Part shown: one piece after another, positions 46,377-56,560 of the stretch | Layout of the letters: the number at the start of each line of letters is the position of its first letter | How positions within the stretch are numbered: position 1 is the stretch's first letter | Notes under the pieces: model-generated | Seen by the model: only the letters and a program-made list of their open reading frames with translations | The model's database searches: none | Told to the model about the DNA's origin: nothing | Made by a program: the position numbers and the translations under genes | DNA from: Aphrocallistes beatrix | Lineage: Eukaryota > Porifera > Hexactinellida > Sceptrulophora > Aphrocallistidae | Direction of reading: 5' to 3' | Assembly (NCBI GenBank): GCA_963281255.1 | Contig: OY725489.1 | Location: 1,302,001-1,366,000, forward strand | Length of the DNA stretch: 64,000 bases

Positions 46377-46546
46377 CAGTCGAAACCGGTTTTTTCTCAC
46401 TCCTGTTTATCCTTACTTGTCGTTTTTTTCTTACTATTTCAGAATCTTAATTATGTAAAAAATTCTAAATCTATATTAATTTCCATCGGTTTTTTCTTAT
46501 TGTTTGAACCTGTAAAGAAATAATAAGAAAAAAACGGTTTCGACTG
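46377..46546. mobile_element. MITE (CAGTCGAAACCG-type), TA target
   Basis: Ends CAGTCGAAACCGGTTTTTTC and AAAAAAACGGTTTCGACTG, flanked by TA. The paralogous locus at about 51393-51430 reads TTAACAAATACTGTGAA, the same flanks with a single TA and no insertion. Confidence 0.9.
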
Positions 46547-47014
46547 TACTGTGAACATGTAGTTTATAATTTGAGCTATTGATCTATCTGTTTGTAGTTA
46601 TCTGAAATATGCACCCTTATTGCTACATTAACATAATCGCCTTTTCTTTTGGTTAGTTTATGTTCTCTTTTTTCTTTATCTATATTTGCACGTACAGTTA
46701 GTATGTATTTTCGAAACTATTGGCTTCTATCTTACAGGTGCTATCTGGGGGAAATAACCTGGTCAGCTAGCTAACTCGATCGGCGAAAACCCTCTAGAGG
46801 ATTAGAAGTACGGCTAATGTGCAGCCTTTTTTTGTAAGATTCTTTTTGCAAGCAATTGAGTGCAATTTAGCAGGAGCTATATAACTTTTTTTCTTCTTTT
46901 TTCAAGCTAAGCGATTTGATCTTTTTACGATTCTGGAATGTTCTGACAAATTCTAAACAGTAAACACAATTTACGCACTAAAAAATCTTGAAACTTTGGG
47001 GCCTATTCCAAATA
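46547..47014. other. Duplicated 5' flank of the NHL-like array
   Basis: Matches about 51417-51530 and parts of 49360-49500 (for example TTTTCGAAACTATTGGCTTC near 46707 and its counterpart at 49382). This is intergenic sequence carried along in gene duplication. Confidence 0.45.
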
Positions 47015-47169
47015 CAGTGGATGTCGGCTATAAGAACACTGGATATAAGAACTTTCCGGATATAAGAACCATATCCGGAATTTTTCCTTTATAACAGTAT
47101 TGAAGATATGCCGGGTATAAGAACATTTGTATTGACTCCCAACGATGTTCTTATACCCGGTATCCACTG
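47015..47169. mobile_element. MITE (CAGTGGAT-type), TA target
   Basis: Ends CAGTGGATGTCGGCTATAAG and TTCTTATACCCGGTATCCACTG flank an interior of TATAAGAACA repeats; TA on both sides (47013-47014, 47170-47171). Confidence 0.8.
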
Positions 47170-47194
47170 TAATAATAGCGATCGATCAAATATT

Positions 47195-47375
47195 TATTAT
47201 GCAGCTGAGGGTCCGCGACCCCATCGCGAGGGATTACCACCCACATAGGCGCAATACAAAAGTTAGGGCTGAGCCCCCCCTGGAACCCCGAAATTGTCCT
47301 TAGATTTGGAAAAGTTCGGCGCCCCTGGCCACCCATGTGCGACCCCATAATATTAAACCTGGCCCCGCCCCTGCC
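47195..47375. repeat. GC-rich dispersed repeat
   Basis: Contains CCCCCTGGAACCCCGAAATT and GGCGCCCCTGG. A related inverted piece is at about 61385-61490 (CAATTTCGGGGTTCCAGGGG). It lies 50 bp before the NHL-like copy 6 leader. Confidence 0.6.
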
Positions 47376-47425
47376 GGAAAGACACGTTTAACTTATATGA
47401 CTTGTGTTGTAGAATTAGATTTAAG

Positions 47426-48298
47426 ATGGCTTCATGCTCTATTAGAGAGGAGCTGGTTGCAGAATATCCTACTTGTATTGACTACACTACGATAAGTTCT
47501 CCGACAGTCAGAGTGACGACTGTACCAATTCCTCACGGTTATTCAAACTATAACTCAAGTTCGATAAACGAAGATGAAGAGAGAGAAATGGTGCATGTTG
47601 TGGAAAACAGAGAAGAAAGAATTATAGTTTACAACTACCAAGGACATAAATTGTTTAGTTACCCAGACAAGAATTTTAACCACCGTTTTCGTCCAAGAGG
47701 TATGTGCATTCGGAACAACATTGTATATGTGACAAGCCTGAAGAGCAGTGAGTTGTTCATATTCACCACAGAAGGAGATCTGATCACTCAGTATCAGCAC
47801 AGTTCCCAGGAAGGAGTGAAAATCTCTCAGACACGTCCTCGTGGAGTTGTGTCAGATGAAAACAATAACATCTATATCTGTACCAACAGTGAACTTGTCG
47901 TAATGAACTCTGCACTACCAGTATACCAAAAACATGAGATTAATAAAACAAGACTGAAAGAGATTCGATTATTCAAAGAAGAGATATTCATACTTTGCTG
48001 GGAACATCCTGGTGTATCCATCAACATTCTGTCTCTAGCTTGTGTTCTGCTTAGAACGATCTTCCTTAGAGAATTTGAAAGTGGTGATAAACCTTGGCAC
48101 TTCGATATGGACAATTACGGAAACTTTGTAATTCCGAATCAGAACTTGAATTCTATTTATGTATACTCAAACGATGGGAAAATGATAGTGAATCAACCTC
48201 TTGAACTCATTGTAAAGCCCAGAGGAATCAAACTCTTAAACCACAAAAGGAGTATTGGAATATCTAGCTATTCTCCGTTTGGATTCTGTATTTTTTAG
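47426..48298 (+). CDS. NHL-like propeller family, copy 6, intact
   Basis: A protein of 290 residues, start MASCSIREELVAEYPTCIDY. It belongs with copies 1, 7, 8 and 9 (FRPRGMCIRNNIVYVTSLKS, SLACVLLRTIFLREFESGDK). The second variable region (VPIHG-type residues, about 31-45) is specific to this copy and copy 9. Ends FGFCIF. The leader GGAAAGACAC...TTGTGTTGTAGAATTAG is shared with copies 7 and 9 and may include a splice acceptor or the transcription start. Confidence 0.8.
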   Translation: MASCSIREELVAEYPTCIDYTTISSPTVRVTTVPIPHGYSNYNSSSINEDEEREMVHVVENREERIIVYNYQGHKLFSYPDKNFNHRFRPRGMCIRNNIVYVTSLKSSELFIFTTEGDLITQYQHSSQEGVKISQTRPRGVVSDENNNIYICTNSELVVMNSALPVYQKHEINKTRLKEIRLFKEEIFILCWEHPGVSINILSLACVLLRTIFLREFESGDKPWHFDMDNYGNFVIPNQNLNSIYVYSNDGKMIVNQPLELIVKPRGIKLLNHKRSIGISSYSPFGFCIF

Positions 48299-48505
48299 TT
48301 ATTATTATATGATTAGAGCCAGCCAGTCTCCTGACAATTCATATATTTTTTCTCAGCAGATTTGCTTGATTATATTTATAGTTAGGTCAATTCGTTGCGA
48401 TTTAATATCATAATTATGCTATTAAATATTTATTATTTTGTTTTAAAGCCATTCTGGTTGATAATATGTACATAGTATGAATATTTCCTGAAAAGCTATT
48501 ACTAG

Positions 48506-48700
48506 TACAACATTTTATATGTGACAAACCCCATGATTGACGAAATATTTGTATTGACTACCACTGAAGGAGATCTGATTAATTGTATGAGAACATCGTC
48601 AAGGAAAGAGCTGGAGCGGTCATGGGAATTTTTCAATCCCAAGGCGGGAAGGAGTGAATACCTCTTTGACACTTCCGTATGGAGTTGTACCGAATGGAAA
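48506..48700 (+). pseudogene. NHL-like family fragment, cut by a MITE half
   Basis: ACATTTTATATGTGACAAACC to GGAGTTGTACCGAATGGAAA follows the blade region of the family with frameshifts and an extra 40 bp. It ends where the left half of a CAGTCGACTCCGC-type MITE begins (48703, after TA). Confidence 0.65.
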
Positions 48701-48702
48701 TA

Positions 48703-49080
48703 CAGTCGACTCCGCTTAATAGGGTCACTGTTTAATCGGGTCAACCGCTTAATCGGCTCACTTTTGGCAGTACCGGAATAGCTCTCACACATAGAAGCTA
48801 ATAATACCCTTTCTTTCAACCTAAAATACCCACTTTGCTCAAAAACTTATTTTTCCAATTTCGAATCCTTGGCGTAGCATATTGGGTTAATTAATCCTTA
48901 CTATTAAAACTCGATTAATGTCAAAGGTTATTGAGCTAAGTGGGCATTTTAGGTTAAAAAAGCCTCCAAAGGTTTCTTGGTGAAGTTTTTAATGCAAAAC
49001 AACAAACTTCAGCCTCCCTCCCTTCAGAAAATGGTCATTTTGCAATTTTACAATTTTGACCTCTACGGCGTAATTTACTC
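48703..49080. repeat. MITE half and family C remnants
   Basis: CAGTCGACTCCGCTTAATAG starts at 48703 and runs to about 48790. The segment 48810-49060 resembles family C (14852-15285; AAGCCTCCAAAGGTTTCTTG) and is interrupted at about 48893 by a solo Helitron-like 5' terminus (TCCTTACTATTAAAACTCG after A). Confidence 0.55.
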
Positions 49081-49086
49081 TCATTG

Positions 49087-49292
49087 ATGTTACAATGAAT
49101 TCTGCATCAACAGTATGCCAAGAACATGCAATTGGTAAAGCAAGATCAGCAAAACCGAAAACTATTTATTTATTCAGAGCAGAGATATACATTATTTGCT
49201 AGAGACAACCTTGTGTTTGCATTAATATACTTTTTTTAGCTTGTGATTTGATTGAAACGATCTTCCTTAGTGGATGGATTTGAAAGAAGTCA
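49087..49292 (+). pseudogene. NHL-like family fragment
   Basis: ATGAATTCTGCATCAACAGT to TTCCTTAGTGGATGGATTTG corresponds to the codons for MNSALPVYQ... through the LACVLLRTIFL region, with frameshifts and stops. It is related to the fragment at 32180-32400. Confidence 0.65.
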
Positions 49293-49543
49293 GTCACGAA
49301 GTCACGAAATATGACACCTTGTATTTTGGGTTTGTTTATGCTTTTCTTTATTGATTTTTCACGTTTACAGTTTGTATGTATTTTCGAAACGTATTGGCTT
49401 CTATCTTACTGGGAAAAAATAACCTGGTCAGAGCATTTTTTTGCTTTTGTAATATTCTTTTTTGTAAGTACAATTTAGCCTAAGGGCTACATAGACTATT
49501 TTTATTCCTTTTTCAAGCGAAGCGAGCTCCTAATGATAATACA

Positions 49544-49784
49544 TACCGTAAACTGGGGCGACTTTGGCCCTAAGAGGTGACTTTGTCTCACAATAACAAT
49601 TTTAATAAAATATACTCAAACTTAGAAATATTGCGGTTTAAATAGCTGTGGATATATTGAGAGTTTCATTCAATATATTATCAATGTGATTACATTGGTT
49701 CATAAGTTTGAGTATATTTTATTAAAATTGCTATTGTGTGACAAAGTCACCTCTTAGGGCCAAAGTCGCCCCAGTTTACGGTAA
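49544..49784. mobile_element. Palindromic element (ACCGTAAACTGG-type)
   Basis: ACCGTAAACTGGGGCGACTT and its complement AAGTCGCCCCAGTTTACGGT enclose about 240 bp; the arms of about 80 bp are nearly perfect. TA is found at both borders. Confidence 0.8.
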
Positions 49785-50048
49785 TATATTTTATTATTAT
49801 AATTGGTGACGTAATCATAAAATGGTGCCTAAACCACATAACTACAATCCTAAGCTTCAAAAATAGCTTTAGGAATAAAAAGGAATAAATTGCTTGTATC
49901 ACAGTACCTAATTTATATAATGAGAGATTAAATTAAAAATGAATCTAATGTAAATTAACAAAAGTTTTTGATTTCCATCTGTTTGAAGGAGTATACCGGA
50001 AAGACACTTTTAACTTCTATATACTTGTGTTGTAGTCTTAGATTTAAG

Positions 50049-50927
50049 ATGGCTTCATACTCTATTAGAGAGGAGCTGATTGCACAATATCCCACTTGTA
50101 TTGACTACACTACGATAAGTTCTCCGACAGTCAGAGTGATGCCCTTACCAATCTCTAACAGTCATTCAAGCTTTTACCCAAGATCGATAAACGAAGATGA
50201 AGAGGGAGAAATGGTGCATGTTGTGGAATACACAGAGGGAAGAATTGTTGCTTGCAACTACCAAGGACATAAATTGTTTAGTTACCCAGACAAGAAATTC
50301 AAGTACCGTTTTCATCCAAGAGATATATGTATTCGGAACAACATTGTATATGTGACAAGCATGATGAGCAATGAGTTGTTCATATTCACTACAGAAGGAG
50401 ATCTGATCACTCAGTATCAGCACAGTTTCCAGGGAGGAGTGAAAATCTCTCTGACACTTCCTCGTGGAGCTGTGTCAGATGAAAACAATAGCATCTATAT
50501 CTGTACCAACAATGAACTTGTCGTAATGAACTCTGCACTACCAGTATACCAAAAACATGTGATTAATAAGGCAAGACCGAAAGAGATTCGATTATTCAAA
50601 GAAGAGATATTCATACTTTGCTGGGAACATTCTGGTGTATCCATCAACATTCTGAATCTAGCTTGTGTTCTGCTTAGAACGATCTTCCTTAGAGAATTTG
50701 AAATAGGTGCTAAACCTTGGTACTTCGATATAGACAATTATGGGAACTTTGTAATTCCGAAACATAACTTGAATTGTATTTATGTGTATTCAAAAGATGG
50801 GGAAATGATAGTGAATCAACCTCTTGAACTCTTGAACATTGTACAGCCCAGAGGAATCAAACTCTTAAACCACAAGAGGAGTATTGGGATATCTAGCTGT
50901 TCTCTATTTGGGTTCTGTATTTTTTAG
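50049..50927 (+). CDS. NHL-like propeller family, copy 7, intact
   Basis: A protein of 292 residues, start MASYSIREELIAQYPTCIDY (Cys to Tyr at position 4, Val to Ile at 11 compared with siblings). Blade phrases FHPRDICIRNNIVYVTSMMS and SDENNSIYICTNNELVVMN; a two-residue insertion (LLNIV) near 270. End FGFCIF. The 5' leader is nearly identical to that of copy 9. The frame is full length with no stops, so it is probably expressed. Confidence 0.8.
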   Translation: MASYSIREELIAQYPTCIDYTTISSPTVRVMPLPISNSHSSFYPRSINEDEEGEMVHVVEYTEGRIVACNYQGHKLFSYPDKKFKYRFHPRDICIRNNIVYVTSMMSNELFIFTTEGDLITQYQHSFQGGVKISLTLPRGAVSDENNSIYICTNNELVVMNSALPVYQKHVINKARPKEIRLFKEEIFILCWEHSGVSINILNLACVLLRTIFLREFEIGAKPWYFDIDNYGNFVIPKHNLNCIYVYSKDGEMIVNQPLELLNIVQPRGIKLLNHKRSIGISSCSLFGFCIF

Positions 50928-51932
50928 TTTTTATTATATGGTTAATGCCAGCCATTATCCTGAATAGTCAAACCCTTTTCATATTTCTAGTTACGTAGTT
51001 CATTTCGCTGCCATTTGATATCATAATCATGCTATTAAATATTTATTATTTTTTAGACCATTGTTCTCTGACTGGGATAATATCCATGAATATTTCCTGA
51101 CAACCTAATGACGCAGCCCAAAATGTGTTAGAAAGTTATAGCCTATCTAGTTTCAACGATTTTTTAATGATCAGACACTTATTGTTTAGAGTCCCTCTTC
51201 TTTAAATTGTTCATATTTCTCTGATCTCTTATCCTAAATGTATTATTAATTTTTCTAAATGATAAGTAGGATGGTTTGTTCAAAATGTATCAAAACCGAT
51301 TGTCTATGCCACGTGTTTATATGCTATAGCCTCTTAAAGTCTTGGTATATTCTGTTGTTTGTGTCTTGGTTTTGATTTTTATGGTAATTTTCATGGATAT
51401 TTCATGATTCATTAACAAATACTGTGAATGGTAATTCATGAATTGAGTGTTTTGTATTTTGAAGGTCGATCTATCTGTTTGTAATTATCTGAAATATACG
51501 GCTTTTATTGTTACATTAGCATAGACGCCCATAGGGCGACTCATACGGACACGAAGTTTTCTCCGGCCGCGAAAGTAAACAAGCGAATTGAGCAATGATA
51601 ATGATAATAATACGTTATTATCATAAATGATGACTTCATCATCAAATAGCGCCTAAACCACCACATAAGCACAATCCTAAGCTTCAAAAATAGCTCCATT
51701 GAAGTCAGCATCCCGATACTCAGTGTTGTCCAGAGATCGCAAAATATGCGCTCCCGCTTCTGCCACCTTAAATTCTTGCGTCCCGGTTTAGAGCTGCGCT
51801 TGCGTCTACTTCAATGAGGCTCGAATTCCTATCTATTTTACTAGCATTTGTATTCAAGTATCTGGAAAATAATTTAATTTGTCAGCCTTTAAACTACTAT
51901 TAGTCATCCTATATGCATTTATTTATTTTTAA
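50928..51932. other. Intergenic; holds the unoccupied MITE site
   Basis: Duplicated flank sequence. At 51393-51430 it carries the site without insertion that corresponds to 46347-46555. A degenerate Helitron-like hairpin remnant lies near 51530-51595. No gene seen. Confidence 0.45.
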
Positions 51933-52009
51933 GTCTGCCAGCCCTGCGCTGCAGGGCTGGCAGACACAAAGTGTACGCCGGAGGCGCCCTTTTGGCGCCT
52001 TGGCTCATA

Positions 52010-53068
52010 TCCTTACTATTAAAACTCGATTAGTGTGTATTTATATATACAGTCGAACCTGCTATAACAGCTACTCTATATAACGGTCACCTGTCTAGAG
52101 CGGTAACCAATGAACAGTCCCTTCCGAAATTCCATAATATTGAACCTGCTGCATAGCAGTCACCTGCTCAACGCGGCCAGCGGCCACCAGTTTATAGTCC
52201 CTTACTGACCCTAAAACTGTCTATAACGGCCATCACCTATTTCACCTTTTTATGTGCTTATTACATGACCTTTTACGAACGATAAACAAGTTTCTGTAAT
52301 TACTTCAAGTAATGGATTTCTAAAAACTTGATATTTATTGCACTACGTTGATACCTTTTAGGGATTAAAACAATCACCTGTGTATAACGGCCAATTTTGT
52401 CCAGTCCCTTGGGTGGCCGTTATATACAGGTTCCACTGTATATTATAGACAGGTGATGGCCGTTATACACAGTTTTAGGGTTAGTAAGGGACTACAAACG
52501 GGTGACCGCTATACACAGGTTCAATAATATGGAATTTCGGACGGGACTGTTCATTGGTGACTCTGCTATAGACAGGTGACCGTTATAGCAGGTTCGACTA
52601 TATATATATATATATATGTAACGAATTGATTGAAGAAACTGCCGGTCATGGAAAGCTGATTTTTGGCATGTGGGGGTCTTTTGGCTATGGCTCCACTAAG
52701 TTCTGAGCTCAGACGAAAATGTCGACTCATCATGGAATTATGACATCATTGTCACCTTATTTATAACTAGAAATTTCAGCTTTTCGGCTATAACAACGAA
52801 GGCTGAGATTTTAATAAAATGTGTATATTGATATATCTCACATATGATGCAACTATCATCAAAAAATGATAACTCATCACTTTGTTATGACGTCATCATT
52901 ACGTATCAAAATTTTAAAAATTGACAAATTTGGTGTTTTTTCGTGCGATATCGATTATAACAGTAGGACAGATGTATTCAGATATGTTATGTCCCTTATA
53001 ATTAATCAATGTTATCCCTGGCGCCTCAGGCGGACACAAAGTATCCGCAAGCACGCGAACCGCGTTTG
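52010..53068 (+). mobile_element. Helitron-like element inserted into another copy (A^T site)
   Basis: Starts TCCTTACTATTAAAACTCG right after A52009 and ends GAACCGCGTTTG before T53069. The host copy is intact on both sides with no base duplicated, so the insertion fell between A and T without a target duplication. It contains a TA-flanked MITE (52050-52599); without it the element is about 510 bp. Confidence 0.85.
52050..52599. mobile_element. MITE (CAGTCGAACCTGC-type)
   Basis: AGTCGAACCTGCTATAACAG at the left and CGTTATAGCAGGTTCGACT at the right, with long complementary arms (CACCTGTCTA, AGTCCCTTAC) meeting near 52330. Inserted in the (AT)n part of the Helitron-like copy. Confidence 0.8.
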
Positions 53069-53523
53069 TTGATTAATAATAAGGGGGATAACATCTCTAA
53101 ATACGTCTCGGTCTTACTGTTAAAATCGATATCACTCGAAAAGGGTCAGAAGTTAGTGGAACCATAGCCAAAAATCAACTTTCTGTGCTTGGCAGTTTCT
53201 TCAATCAATTCGTTACAGATATATAGATATATAAATACACTTTAATTGAGTTTTAATAGTAAGGGTATACAAGCCCACTTCCCCTGCTTGCGCTGTGCGG
53301 CTGGCAGACGCTTTGCGTCCGCAGGAGGCGCCCTATGGGCGCCTAGGCTCACATGGATTAATTATATGGTAGATAACATCACTAAATGGGTTTTACTGTT
53401 ATAATCGATATCACTCGAAAAATCACCAAATTTGTCAATTTTTCAATTTTTGATGCGTAATGATGACGCAATAAGAGAATGATGAGTGATCATTTTGACT
53501 AGAGTTGTATCATATTTGAGATA

Positions 53524-53711
53524 CAGTCGACTTCGCTTAATAGGGTCACATCGGTCAGAGGACTTTTTAACCCGATTAAGCGGAGAACCCTATTAACCGA
53601 AAATAGTTTGTATTAGCTTCTATGTGTGAGAGCTATTCGGGTCCTGCCAAAAATGGCCCGATTAAGCGGTTGACCCGATTAAACAGTGACCCTATTAAGC
53701 GGAGTCAACTG
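53524..53711. mobile_element. MITE (CAGTCGACTCCGC-type), complete
   Basis: CAGTCGACTTCGCTTAATAG and TATTAAGCGGAGTCAACTG are inverted ends flanked by TA (53522-53523, 53712-53713); 188 bp. Half copies at 37199 and 48703. Confidence 0.85.
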
Positions 53712-53890
53712 TATATTAATATATTCATTCTATTAAATTTAATTATTAAAATGTGACAATGACATCATAATTCCATGATGAATCGACATTTTGGTCTGAG
53801 TTCAGAACTTAGTGGAGCCATAGCCTAAAATCAGCTTTCTGTGTCTGGCAGTTTCTTCAATCAATTCGTTACAGATATATATATATATAT

Positions 53891-54533
53891 CAAGGTTGAA
53901 ACCGCTTCAACCAAATACTAATTTAACCGAATAATGGTCAGACCAAATAATTTGTTTAACCGAATAATGGTCCAACCGAATAATTTGGTCAACCGAATAA
54001 TTTGGTCAACCGAATAATTTGGCCAACCGAATAATTTGGTCAACCGAATAATTTGGTCAACCGAATAATTTGGTCAACCGAATAATTTGGCTAACCAAAT
54101 AATTTGGTTAACCGAATAATTTGGTCAACCAAATAATTTGGTTTACCAAATAATAATTTGCATGCTTTCCCAACACAATCACTATATATTCAATATATAA
54201 ACATGTATACAAAAATATAATCAAGTATATGTAGGCCTATTAGATGTATTTGTGTTCAGACCACATCATGTAAGAACATGTGATTGTATTGGGAAAGCAT
54301 GCAAATTATTCGGTTGATCAAATTATTCGGTTGACCAAATTATTCGGTTATCCAAATTATTCGGTTGACCAAATTATTCGGTTGACCAAATTATTTGGTT
54401 GACCAAATTATTCGGTTGACCAAATTATTCGGTTGACCAAATTATTTGGTATATTTGGTTACGAATCAAATATCAACTATTTGCAAATAATATTTGTTTA
54501 AACCGAATAATCAACTATTCGGTTTCAACCCTG
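53891..54533. mobile_element. Inverted-repeat element with two opposed 17-bp minisatellites
   Basis: Ends CAAGGTTGAAACCG and CGGTTTCAACCCTG. The left arm carries about ten units of AACCGAATAATTTGGTC, the right arm about nine units of the complement. The arms meet at a hairpin with TGCATGCTTTCCCAACACAA. Unit number differs between arms, so expansion happened inside the element. Confidence 0.85.
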
Positions 54534-54585
54534 ATATACTTAGTATATACACATACTCATTAATCGAGTTTTAATAACAAATATA

Positions 54586-54769
54586 TACAGTAGAGTTCGC
54601 TTATTAGCAAGTCGGGTTTTGCACGAGAAAAACTTGCTAATAGAGCAACTCAATTAATATGGTAAAAAGCAACCACAATTTCCTCCAAATTGAAGAATGT
54701 AAATTAATTAATACATAATACAGAATAATCTCTATTAGCAAGTTCTTCCTAATAAACGAACTAAAAGTC
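54586..54769. other. Intergenic repeat (CAGTAGAGTTCGC)
   Basis: Contains TTATTAGCAAGT and CTATTAGCAAGTTC in the manner of a decayed MITE; ends not defined. Confidence 0.35.
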
Positions 54770-55128
54770 ATTGTTACCTTTTTATAAATAGAAATTTTTG
54801 TTTTTCGACTATAACTCAGCCATTTTAGGTGATAGAATGCTGAAATTTTAATAGAATGTGTATATTAATATATCTCACATATGATACAACTATCATCAAA
54901 ATGATGACTCATCACTCTGTTATGACGTAATCATTGCTCACCACAAGGTGAAAATTTGACAATTTTAGTGATTTTTCGAGTGATATCGAATTTAGCCGTA
55001 AGACCGACGTATTTAGAGATGTTATCTACCTTATAATTCATCAATGTGAGCCTAGGCGTCCAAAGGACGCCTCTGGCGGACACAAAGTGTCCGCCAGCCG
55101 CGCAGCGCAAGCAAGCAAAGCGGGCTTG
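54770..55128 (+). mobile_element. Helitron-like element, 5' part missing
   Basis: Body from ATTGTTACCTTTTTATAAAT to the GC-rich hairpins, ending GCGGGCTTG before T (55129). The following TACATATATAAACATTAATC and GAGTTTTAATGG is the terminus of yet another copy in opposite orientation, so copies are clustered here. Confidence 0.7.
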
Positions 55129-55521
55129 TACATATATAAACATTAATCGAGTTTTAATGGTCTGGATGGATCGCAAAATCTGCCTAGTAAGATTCTACAT
55201 GAGATGAAAGCTTGGACCATTCTGCGTCCATTTGGGTCAGGAATCACGGTAGCATGAAAACTTAGGCTGACAAAAAGGTTTGGCGATTTAAAATTTTGCC
55301 AAAAAAGTTCGTGACAAATTTTTGCCCCATGTGACGATTTTGGTACCCCAAAGACCACTTTTGGTACTTTGAGGGCTTTTTACTGGAGAATAGAAAAGTT
55401 TAGTACTTTGTCTTAAACAAGGCTTTTTTGAAATTCTCAAAATCTACGCCTTTAGCCAAACAGTAGCGGAAGTAAACGAAATTACATTTTTAACTTATAC
55501 ATATATACTAATGTTGTAGTA
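55129..55521. other. Helitron-like terminus and duplicated 5' leader of copy 8
   Basis: ATTAATCGAGTTTTAATGGT (55142-55161) is a solo terminus. The end of the segment (TTTTAACTTATACATATATA...GTTGTAG) is the leader found before the other NHL-like genes, here separated from its gene by a MITE. Confidence 0.5.
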
Positions 55522-55686
55522 CAGTAGATCTCGGATAAGACGTACCCTTCGGGAAGGAACTATTAGTACGTACTAGCCGAGTTTGTACTATATAGAAATC
55601 TATGTTATAGATGGATTTTCGTTCAGAGAAATGAGTACGTAAAACCGAAGAACGTATTATCCGAGTACGTGCTAACCGAGTTCTAC
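55522..55686. mobile_element. MITE in the 5' leader of NHL-like copy 8
   Basis: Starts CAGTAGATCTCGGATAAG after TA and ends AACCGAGTTCTAC before TA. Copy 1 has GTTGTAGTATTAGATTTAAG at the same place, without the insertion. It puts 165 bp between the conserved leader and the ATG. Confidence 0.8.
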
Positions 55687-55699
55687 TATTAGATTTAAG

Positions 55700-56560
55700 A
55701 TGGCTTCATGCTCTATTAGAGAGGAACTGGTTGCACGATATCCCACTTGTATTGACTACACTACGATAAGTTCTCCTGCAGTCAGAGTGACGACTGTATC
55801 AATTCGTCCCAACCGTAACTACCCAAGATCAATAAACGAAGATGAAGAGAGAGAAATGGTGCATGTTGTGAGATACATAAAAGGAAGAATTGTTGTTTAC
55901 AACTACCAAGGTCATAAATTGTTTAGTTACCCGGACAAGAATTTCAAACACCGTTTTCGTCCAAGAGGTATGTGCATTCGGAACAACATTGTATATGTGA
56001 CAAGCATGAAGAGCAGTGAGTTGTTCATATTCACTACAGAAGGAGATCTGATCACTCTATTTAAGCACAGTTTCCAGGAAGGAGTGAAAATCTCTCTGAC
56101 ACGTCCTCGTGGAGTTGTGTCAGATGAAAACAATAACATATATATCTGTACTACTAATGAACTTGTCGTAATGAACTCCGCATTACCAGTATCACGGAAA
56201 CGCATGATTTATAGGGCAAGACCGAAAGAGATTCAATTATTCAAAGAAGAGATATTCGTACTTTGCCGGGAACATTCTGGTGTATCCATCAACATTCTGT
56301 CTCTAGCTTGTGTTCTGCTTAGAACGATCTTCCTTAGAGAATTCGAAAGAGGTACTAAACCTTGGTACTTCGATATAGACAATTATGGAAACTTTGTAAT
56401 TCCGAATCAGAATTTGAATTGTATTTATGTGTATTCAAAAGATGGGAAAATGATAGTGAATCAACCACTTGAACTCATTGTAAAGCCCAGAGGAATCAAA
56501 CTCTTAAATCACAGAAGGAGAATTGGGATATCTGGCAATTTAGCGTTCTGTATTTTTTAG
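55700..56560 (+). CDS. NHL-like propeller family, copy 8, intact
   Basis: A protein of 286 residues, start MASCSIREELVARYPTCIDY. It has a shorter variable segment (SIRPNRNYPRSINEDEERE) and a divergent end (SGNLAFCIF), losing the PFG of the siblings. Blades FRPRGMCIRNNIVYVTSMKS, SDENNNIYICTTNELVVMN and FDIDNYGNFVIPNQNLNCIY are intact. Because of the MITE in its leader it may use another transcription start than its siblings (inference). Confidence 0.8.
   Translation: MASCSIREELVARYPTCIDYTTISSPAVRVTTVSIRPNRNYPRSINEDEEREMVHVVRYIKGRIVVYNYQGHKLFSYPDKNFKHRFRPRGMCIRNNIVYVTSMKSSELFIFTTEGDLITLFKHSFQEGVKISLTRPRGVVSDENNNIYICTTNELVVMNSALPVSRKRMIYRARPKEIQLFKEEIFVLCREHSGVSINILSLACVLLRTIFLREFERGTKPWYFDIDNYGNFVIPNQNLNCIYVYSKDGKMIVNQPLELIVKPRGIKLLNHRRRIGISGNLAFCIF

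Larger units (their letters stand above)
51933..53265 (-). mobile_element. Helitron-like element interrupted by another copy of itself
   Basis: The 3' hairpin region (to GCGCCTTGGCTCATA at 52009) resumes at 53069 (TTGATTAATAATAAGGGGGA) exactly where other copies read ...CTCACATTGATTAATTATAAGGG. The element then runs, with an internal deletion, to ...TTTTAATAGTAAGGG at 53265. The original 3' end is replaced by a perfect hairpin at 51933-51964. Confidence 0.75.
53270..54585 (-). mobile_element. Helitron-like element with two nested MITEs
   Basis: Begins CAAGCCCACTTCC with the GC-rich hairpins. The body is interrupted at TA by 53524-53711 and, in the (AT)n tract, by 53891-54533, and ends near TAATCGAGTTTTAATAACAA at about 54585 (terminus degenerate). 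Confidence 0.7.

Noticed and set aside
47195..47375. Possible tRNA or structured RNA in GC-rich segment
   Set aside because: No cloverleaf or T-loop box found; the segment is a dispersed repeat with a relative at 61.4 kb.
53913..54160. CRISPR-like array
   Set aside because: Units of 17 bp follow each other without unique spacers, lie inside an inverted-repeat element, and the genome is eukaryotic.
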